Assembly: GCF_023078355.1 (NCBI RefSeq)
Contig: NZ_CP095552.1
Location: 1,674,001 to 1,738,000 of the forward strand
Length of the DNA stretch: 64,000 nt
Direction: 5' to 3'
Origin: Gordonia hongkongensis
GTDB taxonomy: Bacteria; Actinomycetota; Actinomycetes; Mycobacteriales; Mycobacteriaceae
Shown: piece after piece, positions 57,205 to 64,000 of the stretch
Position numbering within the stretch: position 1 is the first letter of the stretch
How the letters are laid out: every line of letters begins with the position of its first letter
Made by a program: the position numbers and the translations under genes
The notes under the pieces: model-generated
What the model was told of the DNA's origin: nothing
The model's database searches: none
The model's input: the letters and a program-made list of their open reading frames with translations, nothing else

Positions 57205-58578
57205 TCAGGCCGGGGCCCGGTGTCCCGACTCCGCGGCCGGGTTGGTGCCCGGGGTCGGGTGCGCGGCGGATGCCGGTGTCTCGATGAGCTCGGGTGACAG
57301 CGGAGCGCCGTAGCGCTCGACCTCGATCTGCTGCAGCGTCTTGCCCTGGGTGTCCGGAGCCGCGATGGCGCCGATGATCAGCGCGACGGTGAGCAGTGCG
57401 ACCAGCAGGATGCCGACCGTGGTGAGTCCGGTCGCCGCGAGCATGGTGGGGAAGAAGTAGCTCAACAGACCGGTTGCGGTGCGGACGGCGAAGAACATGA
57501 CGCCCTGGGCGCTGGCCCGATAGGGCGTCGCGAACATCTCGCTGGCCCAGAGGCTGTAGAACGCTTGCGCGCCGATGCCCGAGGAGATGCCCCACAGGAC
57601 CGCGAAGACGAGCATCGTGGCGACACCGCTGTCGGTGAAGGCGACCAGCACGATCCAGGCGACGATGCCCAATGCGGCGCCGAAGACGTACAGGGCGCGC
57701 TGGGAGACCCGGTCGGCATATCGCATGAAGCCGAAGTAGGTCGCGAGGACGGTGCATCCCCAGACCAGCACCTGCAGCAGGTTCTGCTGGACCGCGCTCT
57801 CGACGCCCGCGGTCTCGTAGACACGCGGCATGAAGATGCCGGCCTGTCCGGCCACGGTGTTCCAGAAGAGGTAGATGCCACCGAGCAGGAGTAGTGCGGT
57901 GATGTTGACCTTCTTGGAGAACAGGCCCTTGATTCCCCGGGCGCCGACGGAAGCGGTGAGCTCACGGGTCTCGTTGACCGCCTCGTCGGACCAGATCTTG
58001 GACTCCGCGAGCCCTTGGCGAATCCACCAGACGACCGCGGCGACGACGAAGAGGTGCAGGAAGATGATCCGCGAGCCGAGTAGGCCCATCGGGGCGAGCG
58101 CGGCCGCCAGTGCGAAGCCGATCAGGGGTCCGACCGACCAGGCGAGCTGGGCGGTGCCGACGTGTTTGGCGCGTTCGACCGATGGCGCCTCTTCGGCGAT
58201 GTAGGTCCAGGACGCGGGTACGCCCGCGCCGACCGCGAGGCCGGTGATGATGAACGCCGCCAGCAGCATGGTGAAGTTGAGCGCGAAGGCGGCGAGCAAC
58301 ACGCCGGCCATGTAGACCAGCAGGTCGTAGGTGTAGATCGCCTTGCGGCCGTAGCGGTCGCACAGCGGTCCGCCGATGGCGGCGCCGACCGCCGCGCCGA
58401 ACGCGTTGGCGCTCAGTGCGGCCAGCAGGCCGACGGCGAAGTTGCTGATGCCGAACTCGTCCTGCCAGAAGGTCAGGCTGGTGGCGATCGCGATGATCGA
58501 GCCGGCTTCGATGTAGTTCGACATGGCAACCGAGATGGTCGCCCGCCAGCCGGTGGTGGAGCGCGCTCCTACTTTCAT
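57205..58578 (-). CDS. MFS sugar transporter, probable L-rhamnose permease
   Basis: 457 residues with 12 predicted membrane segments. Sugar-porter-like motifs GGPLCDRYGRKAIYTYDLL (motif A) and PASWTYIAEEAPSVERAKHVG after the fourth helix. Preceded by AGGAA at 5 nt. It lies between the mutarotase gene and rhaI on the same strand, so rhamnose import is the natural role. Confidence 0.87.
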   Translation of the reverse strand: MKVGARSTTGWRATISVAMSNYIEAGSIIAIATSLTFWQDEFGISNFAVGLLAALSANAFGAAVGAAIGGPLCDRYGRKAIYTYDLLVYMAGVLLAAFALNFTMLLAAFIITGLAVGAGVPASWTYIAEEAPSVERAKHVGTAQLAWSVGPLIGFALAAALAPMGLLGSRIIFLHLFVVAAVVWWIRQGLAESKIWSDEAVNETRELTASVGARGIKGLFSKKVNITALLLLGGIYLFWNTVAGQAGIFMPRVYETAGVESAVQQNLLQVLVWGCTVLATYFGFMRYADRVSQRALYVFGAALGIVAWIVLVAFTDSGVATMLVFAVLWGISSGIGAQAFYSLWASEMFATPYRASAQGVMFFAVRTATGLLSYFFPTMLAATGLTTVGILLVALLTVALIIGAIAAPDTQGKTLQQIEVERYGAPLSPELIETPASAAHPTPGTNPAAESGHRAPA

Positions 58579-58686
58579 GGGATTCCTAGCGTCGGAGATC
58601 AGTAGAGAGGGTCGGGATCGGAGGGGTCAAGCCGGGTTCGCTGATGTCGGTGTGCCCGTCAGTACGCGTCGTGTGTTCGATGTCGG

Positions 58687-59034
58687 TCAGTCGAGGTGGA
58701 AGTACTCGAGGAGTTCGGTACGGATGGTGTCGGGATTGGCGCCGTCGGCGTCTCCGCCGGTGGCCGGGAGGAAGTACTCGGACATGTGCGCCTGCCACCG
58801 GGCGTTGACGTCCGTTGCCTCCATGGCGGCGGCGGTCGTCGCGAAGTCGTCGGTCTCGAGGTAACCCACGACCATGCCGTCGTCCTTGCGGAGGAACAAC
58901 GAGTAGTTGCGCCATCCGGTCTCGCGCAGGGCGTCGAGCATCTCCGGCCACACCTCCGTGTGGGCGTCGAGGTAGTCCTCGACGCGCTCCGGGCGGAGCT
59001 GGAGCACGAAGCAGACGCGCTGGGTATCGGGCAT
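58687..59034 (-). CDS. rhaM: L-rhamnose mutarotase
   Basis: 115 residues from an ATG with GGAG 8 nt upstream. The dimeric ferredoxin-like fold of RhaM: RVCFVLQLRPERVEDYLDAH, VWPEMLDALRETGWRNYSLFLR, WQAHMSEYF. It interconverts alpha and beta anomers of L-rhamnose. First gene of the rhamnose transcription unit; the LacI operator candidate lies 66-79 bp upstream of its start. Confidence 0.92.
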   Translation of the reverse strand: MPDTQRVCFVLQLRPERVEDYLDAHTEVWPEMLDALRETGWRNYSLFLRKDDGMVVGYLETDDFATTAAAMEATDVNARWQAHMSEYFLPATGGDADGANPDTIRTELLEYFHLD

Positions 59035-59099
59035 GGCTGCTCCTGACAAACGACGTGATGGGAAACGCAGACCGTCGAGAGAGGATCAACCCGGCGAAT

Positions 59100-59113
59100 T
59101 AAAACGTTTCAAT
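59100..59113. promoter_or_regulatory. LacI-type operator candidate upstream of rhaM
   Basis: TAAAACGTTTCAAT with an AACGTT centre, sharing 10 bases with the site before rhaI. It is in the divergent region between rhaM and the SDR gene. Confidence 0.55.
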
Positions 59114-59211
59114 TTGTGATGGCAGCAACACTAAGAGCGGCCTGTGAGGATGTCAAGACCCGGTTCGCACAAAGCGCACCCCGCCGGAACGGGATCGGTC
59201 ATGCTCTGTTC

Positions 59212-60066
59212 GTGCTGGAATTCGGGAAGACGCGCGGAGCAGATGTCGGGGGCAGGATCGCGATCGTGACCGGGGGCGGGTCCGGTATCGGGGCCGCGCT
59301 CACGCGCGCGCTGGTGACCCGGGGAGCCCACGTCACCTGCGCGGACATCGCCCTACCCGCGGCGCAGCGGGTGACGGACTCCTTGTCCGGTGGGCCGGGC
59401 ACCGCACGGGCGGTGCAACTGGATGTGACGGATGCTGCCGCTGTGCAGCGGGTGGTCGACGAGGTCGTCGCCGAGTGGGGGCGCCTGGATCTGATGTTCA
59501 ACAACGCAGGGATCACCTGGGGTGGTCCGACCGAGATGCTGACGCCGGAACAATGGGACGCGATCATCGACGTCAACATCCGGGGCGTCGTGCACGGGGT
59601 CGCGGCCGCGTACCCGGTGATGATCGAGCAGCGTTCCGGACACATCGTCAACACGGCGTCGATGGCCGGGCTCGTCGCCGCCGGACTGATCACGAGCTAC
59701 GTGATGACCAAACATGCGGTCGTGGGGCTGTCGCTCGCACTACGGACCGAGGCTGCGGGCCGCGGGGTGAACGTGCTGGCGGTGTGTCCCTCGGCAGTGG
59801 AGACCCCGATCCTGGACAAGGGATCGGTCGGCGGATTCGTCGGTCGCTCTTATTATCTGGCGAGTCAGGGTTCGTCGACCGCGTACGACGCCGACCGCCT
59901 TGCCCGGGACACGCTCGCCGCCATCGAGCGGAATCAACCACTGCTGGTCGTCCCGCGTCGATCCCGGATCACCTGGCGCGTCCAGCGATTGGCGCCCGGC
60001 CTCACGAATCGGCTTGCCGCGCAATTCATCGATCGGCAACGCGCGGAGTTGCGGCCGGAGGGTTAA
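59212..60066 (+). CDS. Short-chain dehydrogenase/reductase
   Basis: 284 residues if started at the GTG 59212; an open frame from 59116 gives 32 more residues that do not look like SDR sequence. Rossmann motif VTGGGSGIGAAL, NNAGITWGG, catalytic SYVMTKHAVV (Tyr-x3-Lys), then PSAVETPIL. A classical SDR of about the usual 250-280 length, with a C-terminal region VVPRRSRITWRVQRLAPGL that suggests membrane-lipid association seen in mycobacterial SDRs. Divergent from the rhamnose genes; no functional link shown. The last bases overlap the convergent small membrane-protein gene. Confidence 0.83.
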   Translation: MLEFGKTRGADVGGRIAIVTGGGSGIGAALTRALVTRGAHVTCADIALPAAQRVTDSLSGGPGTARAVQLDVTDAAAVQRVVDEVVAEWGRLDLMFNNAGITWGGPTEMLTPEQWDAIIDVNIRGVVHGVAAAYPVMIEQRSGHIVNTASMAGLVAAGLITSYVMTKHAVVGLSLALRTEAAGRGVNVLAVCPSAVETPILDKGSVGGFVGRSYYLASQGSSTAYDADRLARDTLAAIERNQPLLVVPRRSRITWRVQRLAPGLTNRLAAQFIDRQRAELRPEG

Positions 60067-60281
60067 CCGCCGGCGGTGCTGCTCAGGATGGCGATGATGA
60101 CACCTGCCACGGTCAGTACACCGACGACCCAGGCCATCGTGATCGCGACCCGTCTGCGTCCGAACCGGGCCGCGTTGATTGCGATCCCGAGGCACACCAG
60201 GACCGCGATCGAGTACACCGAGATACCGAGGGTGAGCAGGGCGACGGAGGAGTCGGCGAGCAGGACAACCCGAGTGGACAT
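60063..60281 (-). CDS. Small two-helix membrane protein
   Basis: 72 residues from ATG 60281, with two hydrophobic helices (about 4-30 and 45-68) joined by a basic loop (ARFGRRRVAIT). No domain recognised. A longer open frame to 60362 lacks a better start. The 228 bp upstream (60282-60509) contain no other gene or clear signal. Confidence 0.55.
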   Translation of the reverse strand: MSTRVVLLADSSVALLTLGISVYSIAVLVCLGIAINAARFGRRRVAITMAWVVGVLTVAGVIIAILSSTAGG

Positions 60282-60509
60282 GACACCGAGTACATCATCA
60301 GCGGGCTCGGGGGATGCACGCGGATCGAGACAGCCCAGTGGCGTGCCGGCTTTCCGTGACACTTCGTCTCGTGCTTTCGACGCAACGCGTTTGCAACGAC
60401 GCAGGTAGCGGGATCAGGCGCAGAGGTCTGGCGGTGTTCTTGACGTGCTCCCGCGCAATTGGGATGTCGCCGTTGCGCACTGCGGAGTGAGTCGGGATGG
60501 GCGATCTGG

Positions 60510-61205
60510 CTATCGGTTCGGAACAAGCTCCCAACGACCTTGCTCCCAGGTGTAAGAATCCCTGATCCCTGAGTAATCGAAGGGCAGGGTGACAAAATCC
60601 TCGCCATTGTCGCGCCTCAGGTCATAGCGCACAGTTTTGCCGTTGACGATGAAGCGCAGCCGCAGGAACCACATGGTGGGTCGACTGGTGGTGTACGCGT
60701 GTACTCGGAAGACTTCGGTCGAACCTTGTGGTATTTCGAAGCGAAATGGCACGCGTGGGGCACTTGGGTCGTCACCGCGATGGCATACAAGTGTTTCGTC
60801 ATCGAGTGACACGAGGAGATAGTTACCCTCTAATGGCCCGCCCGCGGGCGGAGGGAGAATCGCTATGCCATCGACACTGCCGAAGCCGGGCCGCAAGACG
60901 GGTTTACCGCCCGTCAGGGCAACGGTCGCATTTTGAGCTTGTACTTCGAACTCGAACACGGTGTGCCCCAGCTCGATTCCCCTGTTCTCATTGATCCAAT
61001 CAAAGGGCTTACTGTAGCTGGTCCGAGAACCTAGATCCCGCAGCTCGGTCAACTCGTCCGGCGTCCCTACGGGGAAGAAGAAGCGTTTGACCCTCATGTC
61101 ACCGAAGGTGTCATAGTCCTCGTCGACGCTAACTGTGACTCGGGATCGACGCAGATAGGCCTGCGCCGCTTGTCCTGCCAATGCCGCTCCTGCTACCGGG
61201 TCCAT
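60510..61205 (-). CDS. Unknown 231-residue protein in a lower-GC segment
   Basis: 231 residues from an ATG at 61205. After a short Ala-rich start (PVAGAALAGQAAQAYL), most of the protein looks beta-rich with alternating hydrophobic residues (VFEFEVQAQNATVALTGG, FRFEIPQGSTEVFRVHAYTT, FLRLRFIVNGKTVRYDLR), pointing to one or two beta-sandwich domains. No signal peptide, membrane helix or catalytic motif. Third-position base use is less GC-rich than that of the flanking genes, suggesting acquisition. Neighbour of the equally odd gene at 61577 and of a tRNA. Function not known. Confidence 0.65.
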   Translation of the reverse strand: MDPVAGAALAGQAAQAYLRRSRVTVSVDEDYDTFGDMRVKRFFFPVGTPDELTELRDLGSRTSYSKPFDWINENRGIELGHTVFEFEVQAQNATVALTGGKPVLRPGFGSVDGIAILPPPAGGPLEGNYLLVSLDDETLVCHRGDDPSAPRVPFRFEIPQGSTEVFRVHAYTTSRPTMWFLRLRFIVNGKTVRYDLRRDNGEDFVTLPFDYSGIRDSYTWEQGRWELVPNR

Positions 61206-61417
61206 TCACATATCCTCTCACTCCCGGCGTTTCTGCCGAGCCAAAATGTTGGCGTCCGAGTTCGGGTTGCGCCGACACTCGGCGACTGCGGGCCAGGCGT
61301 AGGTGTCGTCCGCCGCACGATTTTCCCTGCGGTAGCGGGCGGCCGCGAAAGGCGAACGGCATCGCTAAGCCTGCGCCACACGTTCGCGGAGATGCAACTT
61401 ATGGAGGGGAGCACTTC

Positions 61418-61591
61418 ATGTGGTCAGCCGGTGGATGGGTCGCAGCACCTTCACCCCACACACTCGACGCCTACGGTGACTGGATTCCTGAGGAAGGCGG
61501 CGGCGCACTGAACGATTTGCCCGATCCCTCCCAGCTGATTCCGCATGAGGCCCCCGAGTCGTCGGATGACGTTCCTCTATTCGGACGGTGA
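61418..61591 (+). CDS. Possible small acidic protein
   Basis: 57 residues from an ATG with a strong GGAGGGG site 8 nt upstream. The product is acidic and Pro-rich (DWIPEEGGGALNDLPDPSQL, then PESSDDVPLFGR). A longer open frame from 61181 has no good start site. Its end overlaps the end of the convergent 61577 gene by 15 bp. No relatives recognised. The 212 bp before it, up to the divergent gene at 61205, hold no other clear feature. Confidence 0.4.
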   Translation: MWSAGGWVAAPSPHTLDAYGDWIPEEGGGALNDLPDPSQLIPHEAPESSDDVPLFGR

Positions 61592-63007
61592 AGGTAAATG
61601 GGCGTAGTTGCTCGCGTACGTCAAGACACGTGGCGCGAGTAAAATGTAGGGCGGAACCGGAACCTTCCGTGTGAACCCTAGACCGGACTGCAACGCGTAA
61701 AGACCCTCTTTTCCTTCGAAACGGTCGACAAGGTCTTTCACAGTCGCGACATCGTCAGCGATATCGGGATACAGAATCGCATCCAGTTGGTCTTGTAGTT
61801 CAGCAATCTGAGGTTGGGCGGCCTTGATCATGTCCAAGACGCTAGGATCGTAGTCGATGGCCTCGAGTTCGGTGATCTTGATCCATTTTTCTCGTGCAGC
61901 CCTGTTGGATTTGATCATGTAATCACGGTCCATAAACACGTTCGCGGTGCTCTCGCCTTCTAGGCGAGCATTGAGTTCAATCTTGAAAGCATTAATGTCG
62001 CCATGAAGCAGGGCGTCACGCATTTTGATTAACCATCGGTAATCAAACGATGACACGAGCAGATCATCAAACAGATCGAGAGCTTGTTTCTCCTCTACGG
62101 TCTTGCGGCCGAACTGCTCGCGAACTGCGCGGATGGACTGATCTCTATGACTGTGGAGCGCGCTAGTGAAAGATATGAGCGCTGAACGGATTCGCCTTCG
62201 GCGCTCGTCGAAAGCATCTTGATCGGACAGTGAAATTCGCCGACTAGTGACATCGGAAATTACTGCAATAAGCAAATCGCAGAATCTCTCATTTTCATCA
62301 GAAATGTGCTGGAGAAGTTCGCTGTCAATCATGCGGCGGAGGCGCTCGTGTGCCGTGCGATACTCTGCGTCTTCATCTGCAGTGAATGAGCAGAGCTTTT
62401 TGAAGATGATAGCAGCATCGATACCCGGATCGGAATATCCCAACATTGCTCCGTACGGGTCGGAGGCGGCAGCTGCGTCGTCGTCAGCGTCCTGTTTTAT
62501 CTGTTGCTCTCCCTGTTCCTGTATCTTATTGAACACCGACAGAGAATTGGTGATTATTTCGCGAATCTCATCTTCTGTCGGGAGCTTTGTAGATAGCCAG
62601 TTGCGAGCGCGCTGAGCGACTTCTTGTAGTGCGGTGCGCATTGAGTTCTGGACGTCGTTTCTCGTCATTCGGTCGCGGGCGTCTGGTGTGTTCGCGTAGT
62701 CCATTGCCGCGGAGGCCAAGACCTCCGCTTGAGCCCGCATTGTCTCCAGCACAATGACCATGGCCGCGCTCTGAGGCGGTGGCGCGGTTTCCCTGGAGAT
62801 TAGGTCCCGCCACGCGTCCATGAAGTGTTCGCAGAAGTCAAATGGGCTGTCGCCGTCGAATTCGTCTAACTTGGCGATCAGTCCGTCTAACTTTCGTATC
62901 CAGTCTTCCAAACTGGTCTTGGCTTCATCGTCTTCCGGTGGCACACTTCGACTCCTGTCATGCTCGAACTTCGCGGCCTCGTCGTGGACAGCCTGTAAGC
63001 ATCGCAC
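61577..63007 (-). CDS. Unknown 476-residue, mostly helical protein with HEPN-like R-x4-H motif
   Basis: 476 residues from a GTG at 63007; codons such as TTA, AAT and ATT are common, so GC content is well below that of the chromosome around it. The protein is polar and mostly helical, without signal peptide or membrane helices. In the third quarter FDYRWLIKMRDALLHGD contains Arg330-x4-His335 within a helix, with an aromatic and LxxxR spacing like HEPN ribonuclease domains (Y-R-x2-x-K-x-R-N-x4-H). HEPN proteins act in toxin-antitoxin and antiviral systems. This assignment is tentative. It lies just inside the 3' side of a tRNA gene, a common integration site. Confidence 0.6.
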   Translation of the reverse strand: MRCLQAVHDEAAKFEHDRSRSVPPEDDEAKTSLEDWIRKLDGLIAKLDEFDGDSPFDFCEHFMDAWRDLISRETAPPPQSAAMVIVLETMRAQAEVLASAAMDYANTPDARDRMTRNDVQNSMRTALQEVAQRARNWLSTKLPTEDEIREIITNSLSVFNKIQEQGEQQIKQDADDDAAAASDPYGAMLGYSDPGIDAAIIFKKLCSFTADEDAEYRTAHERLRRMIDSELLQHISDENERFCDLLIAVISDVTSRRISLSDQDAFDERRRRIRSALISFTSALHSHRDQSIRAVREQFGRKTVEEKQALDLFDDLLVSSFDYRWLIKMRDALLHGDINAFKIELNARLEGESTANVFMDRDYMIKSNRAAREKWIKITELEAIDYDPSVLDMIKAAQPQIAELQDQLDAILYPDIADDVATVKDLVDRFEGKEGLYALQSGLGFTRKVPVPPYILLAPRVLTYASNYAHLPSPSE

Positions 63008-63144
63008 GTACGCAACTCATTGCGTCTGACATCTGATCCCGCGTGTCGCGCTGATGCGGCAGCTTAGGTAGCACGGGGGTGGCACTGTAATCGTTCGGAT
63101 GACGCGAGGGAACGGCAATAGTCAATCTACCTGCGGCGATGCGG

Positions 63145-63218
63145 TGCCCCCAGTCGGACTCGAACCGACACTGTGCCGATTTTAAGTCGGCTGCCTCTGC
63201 CAATTGGGCTATGGGGGC
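63145..63218 (-). tRNA. tRNA with UAA anticodon (tRNA-Leu by anticodon)
   Basis: Cloverleaf of 74 nt read on the minus strand: acceptor stem GCCCCCA with TGGGGGC and discriminator A, a D-arm containing GG, anticodon stem GCCGA/TCGGC around loop CTTAAAA (anticodon UAA), and T-arm GTCGG-TTCGAGT-CCGAC. The CCA end is not encoded (CCG follows). The variable region is only 5 nt (ACAGT), short for a bacterial tRNA-Leu. The low-GC genes lie on its 3' side. Confidence 0.9.
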
Positions 63219-63301
63219 GAAGGGTCCGCTCGACGACGGTCCCCACGGTGAGCATAGTCAGCCGCGGCAGCGTGTCCGAATTCGTCCGGCGTTGCCACCG
63301 A

Positions 63302-63359
63302 CAGACGTCAACTCGACCGCCAGACCTCGATCGAGGTCTGGCAGTCGAGTCGACGTCTG
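63302..63359. repeat. 58-bp near-perfect palindrome (cruciform)
   Basis: A perfect 22-bp loop-free palindrome at 63320-63341 (CCAGACCTCGA and its complement) is flanked by 16-bp arms 63302-63317 and 63344-63359 that pair with one mismatch. It lies between the divergent tRNA and the MpaB-like gene, 48 bp before that gene's start. Confidence 0.85.
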
Positions 63360-63407
63360 GGAGTCAGCCGTCCTTGACCGGCCCAGTCGCCGGGGTGATC
63401 ATGGGGC

Positions 63408-64000
63408 ATGGACGCGGCAGCGGTGACCGGGGCACGCAATTGGGAGGCCGTCCGAGAACGGCATCCCGCCATCGTCGAGCGCCTCGAGGCGGGTCTGACG
63501 CAGGGTGATCCGCTCGCCGACACGGTGATCGTCGAGGCCAGAGAACGCGGAATCTCTTTCTCCACACTGGTCGCGCTCTTGGAAGAGCACACCTCCGCCG
63601 AGGAGGAGACCGATGTCGAACACCTCGAGATGCCCGCCTCGATGACGCATCTGTTGCAGGTCGCGAGCGCCCCACCTCCGTGGTTCGACCCGGCCTGGGC
63701 GGAGGCCGGCGCCCGCGCCTGGTGGCGGTTCGGCACGTTGCAGTCGTCGACGCTGTATCAGTCGCTGATCTACGGGTTCAAGGCGCAGGGATTCGTCCGT
63801 CCGCTGGTGGCCACCGGCCGGCTGGGATCGGGGACACGTGATCGAGTCGAGTCGACGGCCCGCTGGGTCGCCGAGGCGACCACGCCCGGATCGATGCTCC
63901 CGGGCCGTCCCGGTTGGGTTGCAACGCTTCGTATTCGGCTGCTACATGCCTACATCCGCGACGTCCTGCGGCACCCGCCCGGCGGCGATCCGACGGACGA
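63408..64000 (+). CDS. MpaB/DUF2236-like oxygenase family protein (3' end outside window)
   Basis: About 197 codons from an ATG at 63408, open to the window edge. The motifs WWRFGTLQSSTLYQSLIYG, then LVATGRLGSGTRDRVESTAR and GRPGWVATLRIRLLHAYIR fit the heme-containing MpaB/latex-clearing-protein-like DUF2236 family, in which the His of LLHAYIR and nearby Arg residues are conserved. The first 80 residues are a helical region of less clear origin. Such proteins are abundant in mycobacteria and Gordonia; function of most is unknown, one fungal member acts in mycophenolate side-chain cleavage and Lcp cleaves rubber. Divergent from the tRNA. Confidence 0.8.
   Translation, partial: MDAAAVTGARNWEAVRERHPAIVERLEAGLTQGDPLADTVIVEARERGISFSTLVALLEEHTSAEEETDVEHLEMPASMTHLLQVASAPPPWFDPAWAEAGARAWWRFGTLQSSTLYQSLIYGFKAQGFVRPLVATGRLGSGTRDRVESTARWVAEATTPGSMLPGRPGWVATLRIRLLHAYIRDVLRHPPGGDPTD

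Noticed and set aside
61181..61591. 136-residue protein starting at 61181
   Set aside because: The first 79 codons overlap the divergent gene start, are Arg/Pro/Cys-rich and have no ribosome site; only the last 57 codons have a credible start.
60282..63144. Prophage or integrative element with att sites at the tRNA
   Set aside because: No integrase, no phage genes and no second copy of the tRNA 3' end were found; only base composition and position suggest an island.

Overview
The window is high-GC actinobacterial chromosome from a mycolic-acid-containing organism, most probably a Gordonia or close relative (Mycobacteriales). Support comes from two antigen-85-like mycolyltransferases, a DesA3-type desaturase with its reductase, an Stf0-type sulfotransferase, F420/FMN luciferase-like oxidoreductases, a DinB-type mycothiol-transferase-like protein, and the block lytic-transglycosylase lipoprotein - eno - ftsB/divIC - DUF501 - ppx, which has the gene order of mycobacterial Rv1022-Rv1026. 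Genus is an inference; no rRNA is present.

Layout: 1-7.0 kb is a divergent catabolic/uptake cluster (amidohydrolase, two isopenicillin-N-synthase-like Fe(II)/2-oxoglutarate oxygenases, NMT1/THI5-type ABC importer, FadR-type GntR regulator). 7.1-13.3 kb is a sulfate-ester block: sulfatase, then an overlapping operon stf0-cysD-cysNC-formylglycine-generating enzyme. 13.6-18.2 kb is the conserved eno/ftsB/ppx block. 18.2-22.6 kb holds a DUF4395 protein, the desaturase/ferredoxin-reductase pair and a TetR regulator. At 22.65-23.4 kb an Lrp gene lacking its DNA-binding end abuts a rhodanese gene. 23.6-27.2 kb is an organosulfur operon (SsuD-like, SfnG, SfnB-like). 27.2-31 kb carries a double TerD protein, a secreted serine hydrolase and a YibE/F membrane protein. 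31-35.4 kb is a second sulfur operon (NtaA/DmoA-type monooxygenase, metN, metI, metQ), with an in-frame 39-bp repeat at the end of the monooxygenase gene. 35.4-45.3 kb is mixed: DinB-like, secreted protein, LLM oxidoreductase, lipase, two mycolyltransferases, aldehyde dehydrogenase. 45.3-49.5 kb contains an MMPL exporter with its TetR, and a LacI regulator. 49.6-51.1 kb is a DHA2 drug exporter. 51.1-59.1 kb is a complete L-rhamnose pathway (mutarotase, permease, isomerase, aldolase/dehydrogenase, kinase, L-lactate dehydrogenase) with two LacI-type operator candidates. 59.2-64 kb has an SDR, a small lower-GC segment with two unknown genes (one with a HEPN-like R-x4-H motif) next to a tRNA with a UAA anticodon, a large cruciform, and the start of an MpaB-like oxygenase gene.

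Themes: sulfur acquisition and sulfation recur in three separate modules (sulfatase plus its activating enzyme and PAPS/sulfotransferase operon; sulfone/sulfonate monooxygenases; a methionine-type importer coupled to a monooxygenase). Rhamnose enters, is epimerised, isomerised, phosphorylated and cleaved, and the lactaldehyde arm is oxidised to lactate and pyruvate by enzymes all encoded side by side. Short GCTCGCTTCGCTCC-type repeat elements recur in several intergenic spaces and once inside a coding region.
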